Shown here: piece by piece, positions 22,149-33,861 of the stretch
How positions within the stretch are numbered: position 1 is the first letter of the stretch
How the letters are laid out: each line of letters opens with the position of its first letter
From: Episyrphus balteatus
Taxonomy: Eukaryota; Arthropoda; Insecta; Diptera; Syrphidae
Length of the DNA stretch: 64,000 nt
NCBI RefSeq assembly: GCF_945859705.1
Contig: NC_079134.1
Coordinates: 119,474,620 to 119,538,619, forward strand
Reading direction: 5' to 3'
Notes under the pieces: generated by a model
The model's database searches: none
What the model was told of the DNA's origin: nothing
Seen by the model: only the letters and a program-made list of their open reading frames with translations
Program-made: the position numbers and the translations under genes

Positions 22149-24288
22149 AGAATCAGCTACTGCTTTAAGTAAACAAATTTGAACAAAACTACAAAAATGT
22201 TGATGATTTTTTGAAAAATACACTTGCGTATGCCCTGCGGAAATATTATTGCAATCAAGTTTTTTTGGGAAAACAAAATTAACATTACTGTAATGCATAC
22301 AAAAAAAAACACAAATTAATGTATTTCTTTTCTAATCACTAACTATATTTTATTCAAAACAAGATAGTACCTAACATAAAAATTCGTTACTAAAATGACG
22401 TAAAACTGAAGCGTTTTTAAAAACTATTATTATCTATGTATATTTTTTAAATCATGCAAAGCCTATTAATTACATTTTTGATATTTTGCTTTTTGATAAA
22501 AAAAAAAACCAAAAATATTTTGTATTCTTACTTAAATTTTAGAATGTTTTAAATTAAAAACTTTTACCTACAGTGTTTTTTACTCGTATTGGTGTGAAAT
22601 ACAATCATTACTTTATCGAATGTAAAAGTCGTGGTGTGAAATTTTTTTAAAAATATTGTCATTTGCTATACAACAAGATACATATCAATCAACTCAACTA
22701 AAACGGGAAATGTACATAAATTGCAAGAACTGACTATACAATAAGTAGTTTGCCCTAAATATAACTAAAAAAAAAAATAAAAAGATATTAATAGAAAAAA
22801 TAAGACATTGTTTATCGAAAACATATCACTTTGAAAACATAATCTAGGACAAGCTGTGTTCTTAAAAATAAATTTTTTTATTAAACTAAATTCAATAAGA
22901 AACATTAAGCAAATATTCATACATATCAATTTCATCGTATATCAATGATGAATTTTTTGTTAATTTTTATTAAAAAAAAAAAAAACGTTTTATATATACA
23001 TACATACATATATTTACATATTTGATCGTTTTGATGCTAGAATTAATATAAAACTATATTTCATGTAAGAAAATAGAACTTGCTAGCATTTGGAAACAAA
23101 TATTAAGGGTCAGAGTCCAAATGCAGTGACTTTTATTTTTTTATAAAAAAAAAAAAAAAAATACAGAAGTACACACGATGTATGTTCTTTTTCTAAGAAT
23201 TCTATTTGTTTGTTTTATATTTAATGTGAGTTTATAACTCCTATCGTTTAAGATTGGAGTTTGGCAGACATTTGGTCATAACTAAAAAATAAATATATCT
23301 TTAGAGCTATTTGTCGTTGCATTAATGTAAAGAATATTATTATTTAAAATGTAAGTATTTAACGTGAAAGAGAACCACTTAAATAAAAGTTGCCATAAGC
23401 TACACAAAACACTTGTTTTCATTTTTTATATTGTTATTTTTTTTAATCAAGCCAATAATCTTCGTTCCACCAAGGAGGAAATGTTTTGCTGCTGTCTTAC
23501 CAGGCACGAGGCTTGCATTGATATATCGATCTTTCAAGGGCTATTTATTACCTTTGACTCAAGATCCGCAACCGTATCTGTAATGGGTGTGGGGCTGAGG
23601 TTTGGGTTTCGAAATTAAGTTGGAAGAGAATTCAACTGTGATCAGTCATGCATCGGAATTAGTGGGTTTAACCTCTGGAGACTGCGAATCAGCTCCGATC
23701 CGCTTGGTTTGATGCTCATGAGAGGCATGCTCATGCAAGGTAGCGGTTATCTATAAATTTCCTTAGTTGGAATAAGCTTGAGTTTCAAGCCCTCTAAATG
23801 AATACTGATCTCAGCAATACTTTTACTAGAAAACCCATCCTCGCATTTGATTACCCTGTTTTCCCTGAGCATCTCATTAAAGTCGAAACTGGGGTAGGAA
23901 CCCTCATTAGCATAAAGGGTGTAGAGGAAGACTATCTCAGAGGGTTTGACCTCGAAGGAGTTCCACACACAGACACCAGACCTCTGTTTTCCGTGGAGAG
24001 CTCATCTACAATCGTCACTTTAAGATCGTCCCTGGCAATACTACTTGAAAGGCGCGATCGCGTCGCTCCCATGATGGGTTCCAATGTACATCCTCCAATG
24101 CGGATAATGTAGCGTCTGTTATGCCAATTCCTATCATTTAAAAGATATATAAAAAATAAAGGTTCCACGAGTAGGCCAGAAATGAAAGTTCAACCCTGGC
24201 TGAGCCGATTTCCAGTTAAAATTTGAAACTGTGTATCGATTTTAAAATTGCATTTCTGACCTTTTCTTTCTGAAACTATACTTTTAGT
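22149..24288. other. 3' flank of the LRR gene and unassigned sequence
   Basis: From 22149 to about 23350 the sequence is very AT-rich and probably includes the 3' UTR; several AATAAA-type signals are present but none can be chosen. From about 23440 to 24120 base composition is clearly more balanced, with several overlapping open frames on both strands (for example 23798-24112 plus and 24168-23747 minus). I recognise no protein family in any of them. It may be an eroded element or a captured gene fragment. Confidence 0.4.
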
Positions 24289-24291
24289 TTA

Positions 24292-24531
24292 AGCCTAGTA
24301 CGCTGCTGATGCGAAACGAAATTTTCCATACAAAATTTGGGTAACAAAATCTTGAACGAAATTAAATTTGTTTTGTTTTTGCCTTAAAACTTATTTTCGG
24401 ATGTTTTTTCTTGAATTTTTTGATTTATATTTCTATTATTTTTACTTTTGGCTATAATACCATAATACATGTCCGCTGTTGACTTTGGAGACTTCAAAAT
24501 TTTTCGTTTCGCTTCAGCAGCGTACTAGGCT
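24292..24531. mobile_element. MITE, AGCC[T/C]RGTACGCTG family (long variant)
   Basis: Ends AGCCTAGTACGCTGCTGATG and CAGCAGCGTACTAGGCT, continuing into CGAAACGAAATTTT and AAATTTTTCGTTTCG. Flanked by TTA (24289-24291 and 24532-24534). It shares its outer terminus with the shorter AGCCTGGTACGCTG elements at 34884, 54114, 55054 and 61197, but has a different interior. Confidence 0.75.
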
Positions 24532-24534
24532 TTA

Positions 24535-25537
24535 TTATGTTTTAGCCTATGTTGTGTAAAATTTTATATAAAAATGACAAATAAATAAAAATAAGACATA
24601 CAAAAAGCTATATACAATAAAAAAGTGTTAAAGAAATTGAAAATTAATCAATCGCTAACTGGACGGGAAAATCTTTTAAATTTCCTAATTTTTCTCCCCA
24701 TAGTGACTTCTATCAAGAAGTTTTTGAAACAGGAACTAAATTAACACAGCCTCCAAACTAGTCACAGGAACATCCTTTCTTATGCAAGGAAGCATTCTCT
24801 TGTGGTGCATAGGAGATTTTAAATAAGAAGCTGAAATTGACCGAAAAATGGCTGTGTAAAATATTGTTGAAATCTGAAAACATTGAAAACGGTTTCTTGA
24901 CGATAACTTGAAATTTTGAGGGTTTACGAAAAATTTCAAGTTCCGAAATATGATGTACTCAGTAATACCTACAACCTCTGCTAGGTCACTTCCAAAGTAA
25001 TTGACATGATTTTTATTTTGTAACACAGTGTTATTTTTTTTTAATCTTTTTTTTTGGCCATTAAAGCATCAAAAATGTTTCTGGTGCAAACGTGATGCAT
25101 TGTAGGTAAGGTAGTGTTTTCTTTATATACAAAAAGATGTGATGCAAAAGCAATGATGCGTTTGTTAATTCAAGGGTGGAATCGGGGTGATATCGCGTAA
25201 ACGAACAAACGTTTTCGTGTGTGCGAACGGTTTGCTTCACTTGAAAAACGAAAGAATTTGTTCTAAATTTGTAGCACATTTTCTTTCACTTAAAAAAAAA
25301 CGAATGATCGTTTTCGTTTCGTTTTTTTATAGAATGTGGCCCCAGCCTTTGTGTGTTGGTGCTTTAATAATAAAACGAAATTTGCTTCATCGTTTTAATA
25401 TTTGAGTATGTTAATATTTTTTTATGTTCATTGCAATCAGTAGACATAAAATTGGCTTCGAATTTTAGCAAATTGTTCTACGCAAGCCAAACGAAAATCA
25501 AACGATAGGTAAATGACAGTTGTAAGGATTAAGCACT
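24535..25537. other. Unassigned AT-rich sequence
   Basis: No recognisable gene. Short mirror motifs such as AACGAAC/GTTTTCGT occur around 25190-25330, without a definable element boundary. Confidence 0.4.
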
Positions 25538-25842
25538 GGGGCCCTATTTTGTAAAACGATTATCGTTGAAACTACTTCGTTCTTGTTCAAATGCGATTAG
25601 GTACTACGATAATCGTTTGAATTTAACGATACTCGTTAATGCTTATGAGATGACTGTCATTTGGCTATCGTTTGACTTTCGTTCTCGTTTGTCTTGCTTA
25701 GAAAAAAATTTACCAAACTTCGAAGACAATTTTATTTCCACTTATTGCAATGAACATACAAAATTATAAATATACCCGAATATTAAAACAAAGAAGCAAA
25801 TTTTTTATAACTATTAAAACACCACAACAAAACGATAACCCC

Positions 25843-25996
25843 CTGAATACAATGGTGTAGCTGTGGCTGTAGCTTGTAGCGCAAGTTGAAGAATTCTCAA
25901 CTTTTTGCTCAGCTGCCGCCAACTTTTGCTGTTGTTTCCCTCAGTAAAATTTTGACAGTATTATAAGCTACAGCCACAGCTACACCATTGTATTCA
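25843..25996. mobile_element. MITE, CTGAATACAATGGTGTAG family, copy 1
   Basis: Ends CTGAATACAATGGTGTAGCT and AGCTACACCATTGTATTCA. The left flank TAACCCC is shared with copy 2 at 34214-34355, so the true left end may lie a few bases further out. Interior landmarks GCGCAAGTT, TTTGCTCAGCTG and TTTCCCTCAGTAAAATTTT occur in both copies. Confidence 0.75.
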
Positions 25997-26509
25997 TCCA
26001 GTAAAACAAACAATTGATCTCAATCTTCATGGCCAATTGGCAATGGCAGAGATAAAGTTCTCGGAAAGATGATTTTCTCCTTTAAATTCATAAAATAAAT
26101 AGTCGAAATCACAAATTATGTCCATAACTTCAATTTTATTATGTTTTTGAATAGAAAATATTATTAAATAGCACAAGAAAATTAAAAGAACATTTTTTTG
26201 CCACTGAAGATTTTGTTTATCTACTTATTTTTTGACAGCTTTTCATTGGCGTGAAGTTGGTACGCTTGAAAAAAAAATTGGTTTTTCATTTTTATCTGGC
26301 AATATTTTCAACCATGCATTATCGTTGTACTAAATCGCTCTATGTCGTGACTATCGTTGTCCTGGGTATCGTTGTTTTGCCTTTCATTTCGTAATTTTCG
26401 GTAACAAACCAAACTATTGCCTTGAATGTATTTATGAAATGATACAGCTAGAAACACATTAAATTACCATAAAACCCTTAAATAAACTGCAAATAAACTG
26501 CGCTCGCAA

Positions 26510-26593
26510 CCGCACTCGACGGATGAAAACTTATGGAAAACAACAACAATTGACATTAGCATCCGACTCCATCCGCCAATTATAGTTCTGGCT
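26510..26593. mobile_element. Truncated MITE end, AGCCAGAACTATAATTGG family
   Basis: Nearly identical to the right half of the complete element at 39132-39303, from CGCACTCGACGGATGAAAAC to CCAATTATAGTTCTGGCT. It is followed by TAA. The left half is missing. Confidence 0.7.
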
Positions 26594-26923
26594 TAAAGCT
26601 TTTACTAAATTTTCAAAAGTTTTTCAGTGGTTAAGGAGTTCAAAATTAAACAGCTGGTGCGTTCAGAAGGAAAACCTTGGTAAAAATGTTAAACTTGAAA
26701 CTATCGATAGTTTTTTACTCTCGATGTTAAACGATAACTAGCAAGGGGGATGGCAGAATTAAATTAATTTTCACGTAAAAATGTGGATTAAAGAAAAATT
26801 ATTTTTGAAATATTTTTGTGTGATTCAACGACACTTGGGCCTACTATATGGGAGAGATGCCCAAAAGTCAATTTCTTAAATTATAACTTTTACGTTTTTT
26901 TTTTTTGTTTTATTTCGTTAGTT

Positions 26924-28243
26924 CTGTGTCAATGAGTTAAAAGAGCTTAAGTCAATTTTTATCATTTTTCAGTATAAGCAAATGAAGTTTGTGGACCAGA
27001 TTTTTTTTTACTTTTTTGTGATTACTTTTAAACTGTTGCCGCTAAACCAACAATTTTTTTTTTCTGGATACAGGCTTGTTATACCCTTAATTATTTTTTC
27101 TTGAAAACGTTCGGGACGGTCGTTACATTTAAAAAAATAACTTACTTTGACTTAAGTATACAATTTTGCAGACATTTCAAGGAACAAAACAGCTTATGTT
27201 ACTTAAGCTGTTTTGCAAAATGGGGTTTGAGTCGACATAAGAACACAAATGGTTCACTCGACCACAAGTTTAAAATAGCTTATGTTGACCTAAGCGATGA
27301 ATATATTTGAATTCAAATTGTCATAATAGCTTATGTCATGACTTAAGCTTATTTAAAAAAGTGTATTATTCTTAAGATTTGGACGATTTTATACATAAGC
27401 TATTTTGCAAATGCAGTTTTTGTCCAAAAAGACTTAAGCTACTATGATTTTTTTTTTATTTAACGGTTTATATTTTGAGTAGAGAAATGAGACCCAGACT
27501 AAAACAAAGCTGAACAAAAGGTGAACATGTTAAGCAAATAAAATCGATTTTCACTTATGTCGACATAAGCTCTTTTAACTTATTACCACAGTTTTATATC
27601 TGTGGTAATAAGACAGTTATATCTGTCTCATTTCTCTGCGCAAAATATAAACCGTTAAATTAAAAAAAAAATCATAGTAGCTTAAGTCTTTTTGGACAAA
27701 AACTGCATTTGCATATTAGCTTATGTATATGTTAAAATAAAATCGTCCAAATCTTAAAAAGAATACATTTTTTTAAATCAGCTTAAGTCATGACATAAGC
27801 TTTTATGACTATTTGAATTCAAATATATTCATCGCTTAGGTCAACATAAGGTATTTAAACTTGTGGTCGTGTGAACCATTTGTGTTCTTATGTCGACTTA
27901 AGCCATTTTAAAAAATTGCAATTTGAACCAAAACCAATTTTGCAAAACAGCTTTAGTAACATAAGCTGTTTTGTTCCTTGAAATGTCCGCCAAATTGTAT
28001 ACTTAAGTCAAAGTAATATATTTTTTCAATTGTAATGGTCGTCCCGAACGTTTTCAAGAAAAAATATACATATGGAAATTAAGGGTATAACAAGCCTGTA
28101 TCCTAAAAAAAATTGTTAGTATAGCGGCAACAGTTTAAAAGTAATCACAAAAAAAGTACAAAAAAATCATGTCCACAAATTTCATTTGCTTATACTGAAA
28201 AATGATAACAACTGACTTAAGCTCTTTTAACTTATTGACACAG
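26924..28243. mobile_element. 1.3-kb foldback with arrayed AGCTTATGT motifs
   Basis: Inverted arms of about 570-620 bp (26924-27495 and 27626-28243) begin CTGTGTCAATGAGTTAAAAG. Paired landmarks include GAAAACGTTCGGGACGG, TTATACCCTTAATT and GGAACAAAACAGC. Both arms are filled with AGCTTATGT and ACTTAAGCT motifs. The 130-bp centre carries two smaller palindromes (CTTATTACCACAG and CTGTGGTAATAAG; GACAGTTATATCTGTC). No TSD and no gene; the small frame at 27101 is coincidental. Confidence 0.8.
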
Positions 28244-29100
28244 ATATATGTTCTTCCCTATCTATTTCTATGTTTTATATTATCAATTGAGCATAATAGG
28301 TGAAAAAGTGAAGCATCAAAGTGCTTTTCGCCCAACAGTTGTGCCTGGGCGAAACGCATTTGGACTACAGGTCATTTAAATTTAAGATCGCATTTGAACA
28401 AGAACCAAGTAGTTTCAAAATAGGGCCCCTGTATAATCTCTAGTGTGTTTCCTTTCAAATTTTCTTAAGTTCAAGAAAACCAACTTTAATTTTAGTAATT
28501 AATGGCTGCGTAATAATTGAAACTCATTGAGCCCGATTCTATATCCTAATCGAAAAATTCAAAGAATAAAGGGTGTTTTCATAAACGTCTGCCTAACTTA
28601 GGCCTGCGTTAGAGGTGTTCATAAAGTCAGATCTGCGACCAGACTAACTTAGACCAACTGCAGTACTGAGGTGCGTTCTTTTTCTAACAATAGTTAACAA
28701 TAATTAATTTTTGTCGTTCCTAAACTACAAAATAGTTACGATTTCTAACTATTTGACAGATGAACATCGTTCCTAAACTCGTTTTGAAGTGTCAAATAGT
28801 TACAAATCGTAACTATTTCCAACTCACCTCCATGATATGAGTTGAACACTCATGAGATTGTTAATGTGTCAAAGTGGATGTTTTGTTCACAAAACCATCT
28901 TAAAGATTTTTTTCTTTTGGAAATAAATAAAATAAAAGAAAATAAAAACAGGGGGGTCATTCCGTAATTTTGAAAACGATAATCGAATCGATGATAATCG
29001 TTTTACAGTTTGAGAATCTTTAAAGCTATTTTAAGTCAATTCTGATTAAATATTTCCTAAATAGTTTATATAAATAAAAGTTTTCGTATCCTTAGAAGTC

Positions 29101-29160
29101 GTATTAGTCTAGGTGATTTAGTAGTTGCCTCTTACTCGGGTGTCCGAGGTTCGATTTCAG
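29101..29160 (+). other. tRNA-like segment (A and B boxes), left arm
   Basis: TAGTCTAGGTG (from 29105) resembles a pol III A box, and GGTTCGATTTC (from 29148) resembles a B box. They are 43 bp apart, essentially the spacing in real tRNA genes. Stems are too degraded for a functional tRNA. The inverted right-arm copy has the exact B-box consensus GGTTCGATTCC. Confidence 0.55.
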
Positions 29161-30041
29161 AAATTGAAATTGTGTTTTTTTTTTTTATTTTCTCAATAAT
29201 CGTCAATAAATAAACGATAGCTAAATAGGTCTCGTTTTTGGAGAATTTATTCGTTTTTGGATGCAATATTTGATTTTTTAAAAGTGTTTATTAATTTTTT
29301 CCAATCACCGATTAATTTGCAAACTCCAGAAACAAAAAAAAATATTAATGATTAATTTCTACAAATAACCATAATGTTAGAGTAAATTATTTTAATATGT
29401 GTATCGAAAAGCTATTCGTTTTTTAATAGAAGATATAGCTGGAATGTATGTTGAACGGCGGCTGTTTTTTTATTAAATTAATAGTTTCTAATACTAAAAC
29501 GAACGCTTCTTTAGATAGGCGAAAGTTTTGAAAAAATCTGTGAGAGTTATTATCAAAATGGTCATGTACACCTACATATACGTTGGAAGAGACAAAGGAT
29601 TTGATTTGTCTCTAAGTTGCCTTCTTAATCGTATCGTACCTATCTGTATAATTTTTGAAAATTTTCATTTTCCAACATTAATGCGTTTAAACGTCGAAAA
29701 ATTTTGCTATAGCTGGATCAATATGAATTTTTTAATGACCCAAAAGTCAAAACTTACATACATTGAATATAATTTTGGAAAATGCATAGTGTTTTGTTAC
29801 ACATATTAAAATAATTTACTCTAACAATATGGTTATTCGTAGAAATTAATCATTAATATTTTTTTTTTTTGTTAGTGGAGTTTGCAAATTATTCGGTGAT
29901 TGGAATAAATTAATAAACACTTTTAAAAAATCAAATATTGCATCCAAAAACGAAAAAATTCTCCAAAAACGAGACCTATTTAGCTATCGTTTATTTATTG
30001 ACAATTATTGAGAAAATAAAAAAAAAACACAATTTCAATTT

Positions 30042-30101
30042 CTGGAATCGAACCTCGGACACCCGAGTAAGAGGCAACTACTAAATCACCTAGACTAATA
30101 C
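30042..30101 (-). other. tRNA-like segment (A and B boxes), right arm
   Basis: Minus-strand copy of the segment at 29101-29160. Here the B box reads GGTTCGATTCC, a full match to the pol III consensus, with the A-box-like TAGTCTAGGTG 43 bp upstream. Probably tRNA- or SINE-derived; not a tRNA gene. Confidence 0.55.
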
Positions 30102-30610
30102 GACTTCTAAGGATACGAAAACTTTTATTTATATAAACTATTTAGGAAATATTTAATCAGAATTGACTTAAAATAGCTTTAAAGATTCTCAAACTGTAAA
30201 ACGATTATCATCGATTCGATTATCGTTTTCAAAATTACGGAATGACCCCCCAGAGTTTTGTAATTTTATGATGAGAGAGAATTTATTTTGACTAAAAGCA
30301 CATGGTTTTTGTTATAATTATTATGGAAACAAAAATATTCTCGAAACAATTTTTTTTTTTGGGGTTTGACAGTTTAACAATAAATCGTTCCTAAATGATT
30401 TGTAAAAAACTCAACAATTTCTAACAATGACACATCAACAATATTTTTTGACTATTGTTGGAAAAAGAACGCAGCTCTGCTGTTCATAAACGTCATTTAT
30501 ATCGTGTCAACCGTCGGGCAGCAGCCAAAATTTTATGACTGCAGGACGCGCGAAGAAGTTTATTTAGCTTTTGATTCGATGTTTTTATTGTTAATAAATC
30601 TTTGCCACCA

Positions 30611-31991
30611 CACGGTTGTCCAAAATGACTTATCTCGTTGCTAAAATCATAACTTTTGAACGGATTGAGGTAGCGGTACAGTTTTTTTTTTTAATTTGAA
30701 GGAAATTTCCAGGGCTGTTACACCAATGAATTTCAAGAAAATTGTTTCACAGGGTGTTTAGGAATCATCGGCCGAAAACAGATTTTCTTTAAAAAAAATG
30801 TTTAAATTAAAATTGGTAGGTATGCCATTTTGTAGAAATCACTAATCCACATCTAAAACAAAATTCCAAAATATACAGTGTCCCGTTATCGAAAATTTTA
30901 TTTTTGAAAAAAAATTTTCAAATTTTTTTTTAAAATCCAAAAAATTATTTTTTTTTTAATTTTATTTTTGGTTTATATTTGAGTTATATAAGTGCTTCTT
31001 CACAAAAAGATTCGTTGAAATCGAATAAGCCGTTTTGGAGAATATCGGATTTAAAAAAAAAACCGTTCTATGGCAGGTACCGTTAAAATAATGATTTTCA
31101 AAAAAAAAATTTTTCATTTAAAGATAGACCTTGTCTTAAAACTTACCTACATTTGAATTTTTTAAACAAAATCGTTGGAGCCGTTTTTGAGCAATTACAA
31201 CTTTACTGAAATTGGTGTATGACAAGTACCGTTATTTTTGGTCCAAAAAAATTAATTTCAAAAACCCCTCTGGAGAGTGTCCAAAAAATGCTACATACCA
31301 AATTTGAAGTCAATCGGTCCATCCGTTTAGGCTGTAGATCCTTATACAGACAGATAGACAGACGGACTTCCGGGACCAACTTTTTTGGCATTCTCTACTA
31401 TCCTAATATCATGGAAAAATGTTATCTCAACTTTTTTGTTTGTAGGAATGCATAAGTTGATATATGTATAATAGTACCTGTGTAAAAATATACATAAAAT
31501 ATCTTAAACAATAACACGGTGTAACACTCAAAATATACGCGGTGGGAGACCTATCACGTTTTGTAGAGCTAGTCGCACTGATTACGAAACGGTATTTAAA
31601 AAGTCCCTAACACCCCCAAAATCTGGAGTTAGGGGCAAAAAACGGTTTTTTTTACCTTCACCCATTGAAAAAAATCTAGCTTCGTCAAATTTTTACCCAT
31701 TTGAAAAATAAAATTTTCGAAAACGGGACATTGTATTTTTTTGAAATTTTGTTTTTAGATGTGTGATTTCTACAAAGTGGCATACCAATATTAATTTAAA
31801 CATTTTTTTTTTTTAAGAAAATCTGTTTTCGGCCGATGATTCCTAAACACTGTGAAACAATTTTCTTGAAATTCATTGGTGTAACAGCCCTGGAAATTTC
31901 CTTCAAATTAAAAAAAAAAACTGTACCGCTACCTCAATCCGTGCAAAAGTTATGATTTTTGCAACGAGATAAGTCATTTTGGACAACCGTG
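30611..31991. mobile_element. Inverted-repeat element CACGGTTGTCCAAAATG
   Basis: Arms of about 310 bp (30611-30925 and 31685-31991). Landmarks: CACGGTTGTCCAAAATGACT, GAGGTAGCGGTACAG, TTTCCAGGGCTGTTACACCA and AATCATCGGCCGAAAAC, each with its inverse on the right. The centre is unique and T-rich; the overlapping frames at 31203-31455 have no family features. Confidence 0.7.
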
Positions 31992-31996
31992 CGCCG

Positions 31997-32890
31997 CACA
32001 GTGGACCGATCCATACATGCTAGACGTAAAAAATTCTTTCTCTTGGTTTAATGTTTTTATTTGACACAAAATGTAATTTAAACACGACAGTTTGTAATAA
32101 AAACAATTTTCTACATCTTTATTTATTTCACGCGAAATCAGTCATTTCTCAAACTAGCTGATTTCCACTTTTTGTCAAAACTTGCAGAAAAAAGCTTATT
32201 TTTATTTTTAATCTGCTTGCAGATGTCGATATTTTCTTCTGAAATACTATATTTATCCAGAACATATTCAAAAATTTTAACTTTCCGGTTCTTCTTTTGA
32301 TTCGAACGCCAAACGCCATAAAATTCCATACGTGAAATTCCAAATTCTAGTAGGATTCAAACCAAAAAAAAAAGGCCTTGCAAATTAGTGCGAAAGAAAA
32401 AAAACTTATATTCTTTAACTAGACATGACACACTTTTCAAAAACATATAATTTATCACGACACTTTGACATACTCATATTTAGATTGTCTAAAACAAAAA
32501 ACCATTTTTAACATTTTTGACCACAAAATAAGTGATTCACTGAGAGTTCATTTCCAAGACAAGTAAACGGGACACAAGATATAAAACATGTAAAAATATT
32601 AGAGAACAAACCGACTAATACACCTGCCATTTGTTTTAACGTAATTCTTTTTCGATTCAAAAATATAAAAAAAATTTGATTTACTTTAAATTTCAAAAAT
32701 TTTATTCAAGAAATATTACGAATTGAAAGTTTGAGTTTGAAGTGACAGAACTTTTTATTTAACTAACCAAATGTCAAGTGGATTGAAGTTCTAAGATAAG
32801 CTGGGTATTCTTATTGTTTACAACCGCATGAACAACGGTGAGTCGCAGTTGACTTTTTTACGTCTGGCATGTATAGATCGGTCCACTGTG
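31997..32890. mobile_element. Transib-type element with RSS-like ends
   Basis: Both ends start CACAGTGGACCGATC. The flanking pentamer CGCCG is duplicated exactly (31992-31996 and 32891-32895). A 5-bp GC-rich TSD and CACARTG termini are diagnostic of Transib, the superfamily related to RAG1. In each TIR the heptamer CACAGTG is followed by 23 bp and then an A-rich stretch (TAAAAAATT or TAAAAAAGT). No transposase is present, so this copy is non-autonomous. The small minus-strand frames inside are without motifs. Confidence 0.8.
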
Positions 32891-32894
32891 CGCC

Positions 32895-33107
32895 GGGTAC
32901 AAAGGGGTTAAGTCATAAATGAAAGTTTGCCAGAAAATGCGATTGAAGCTGAATAGATGAATTTTTAAGCATTGATTCTCTTATTTTTATAAGAAAGAGT
33001 ATCTCTTAATTTATGTTTTTGATACAAACTAAAAGGAAAAAAAGAGCTTATTCTTATTTTATCAAAACCCGAAAAGTGCAATTTTATGACTTAACCCCTT
33101 TGTACCC
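32895..33107. mobile_element. 213-bp MITE, GGGTACAAAGGGGTTAAG ends
   Basis: GGGTACAAAGGGGTTAAGTC on the left is repeated inverted on the right (ACTTAACCCCTTTGTACCC). It directly abuts the Transib duplication. TSD not clear. Confidence 0.65.
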
Positions 33108-33166
33108 GACGGCAAAGAAATGTAAATATTGTAAAAAAAAAAAATGAAAAGCAAACATATTAATTA

Positions 33167-33719
33167 GGGTGGTGCAAAAAAGGTTTCTTTTTTTATTTTT
33201 CGAAAAATTTAATGATACATTGATTTTTTTCGTATTAAGCTGTCTCTAAAAAATGTTAACAGTTTCTTGTGGAATTCCAATGGATATTATTTTGACAAAA
33301 TTATCGAAGAAAAAAAATTTTACATTAGGGTGGTTCAAATTTTTTTTTAAATTATTGAAAAAAATAATTTTCACTACAGAGAAAGTTTGTAAGTTTGGTT
33401 TATGAAATATAATGTAAAATTGAGTAGGCATTTTCGCATTAGGGGGCTCAGAAACATAGTAGGTATATTTTAAATTTACTCTTCAACCAAAATCAATTTA
33501 ATTAATTTGATATGAATTAAATATTGCTATAGCAAAGAAACAAACTTTCTGTGGACTAAACTATTTTTTTTCAAACTCAAAAGAGAATATTTTTTGAACA
33601 CCCTAATTAAATATATTTTTTTCCATTCAATAATTTGTTTCAAATGTTAACCACTCCTTTTTTTTATTCCGCTAATAAAAGTAGAAGAAAATATGTATTT
33701 TTTTTTTGTTGTGCCACCC
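33167..33719. mobile_element. TA-target MITE, GGGTGGTGCA ends
   Basis: GGGTGGTGCAAAAAA on the left, inverted as GTTGTGCCACCC on the right, each flanked by TA, consistent with mariner/Tc1-type mobilisation. An internal ATTAGGGTGGTTCAAAT repeats the terminus near 33325. No transposase. Confidence 0.65.
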
Positions 33720-33861
33720 TAATATAACACGGTTTACAAATTTTCCGTGTTATTTAAAAACATGTTTTCGGGAACTGAAAAAGGAAATATTTTTTGCTTA
33801 TCAAACAAAACTCATTCTGTGGTAATTTTTATATTTTTTTTCTGGCGTTTATGAACACTCA

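Larger units (their letters stand above)
25538..28429. mobile_element. Large TIR element containing nested foldbacks
   Basis: Left end GGGGCCCTATTTTG, then GAAACTACTTCGTTCTTG and TTCAAATGCGA. The right end has the inverted series TCGCATTTGAACAAGAAC, AAGTAGTTTC and CAAAATAGGGCCCC. A clear TSD was not found. The interior contains a MITE (25843-25996), a solo MITE end (26510-26593) and a 1.3-kb foldback (26924-28243). No coding sequence. Confidence 0.65.
28951..30251. mobile_element. 1.3-kb element with ~450-bp TIRs carrying tRNA-like boxes
   Basis: Arms 28951-29402 and 29805-30251 are inverted and highly similar, starting GGGGGGTCATTCCGTAATTT. Each arm contains a 60-bp tRNA-like segment. The 400-bp centre (29403-29804) is single-copy and has an open frame (29528-29809, 93 codons) without recognisable motifs. 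No TSD fixed. The arms look less decayed than their surroundings, suggesting a recent insertion or repair between arms. Confidence 0.75.
28668..30477. mobile_element. TIR element GAGGTGCGTTCTTTTTC
   Basis: Left end GAGGTGCGTTCTTTTTCTAA, right end inverted (GAAAAAGAACGCAGCTC). Subterminal AACAATAGT/ACTATTGTT and CGTTCCTAAA motifs recur. Most of the length is the nested element 28951-30251. Confidence 0.6.

Noticed and set aside
24736..25769. Short frames at 24736-25769 as genes
   Set aside because: No family resemblance, overlapping in several frames, AT-driven composition.
29101..29160. Functional tRNA gene
   Set aside because: A and B boxes are present at the right spacing, but acceptor, D and T stems do not pair.
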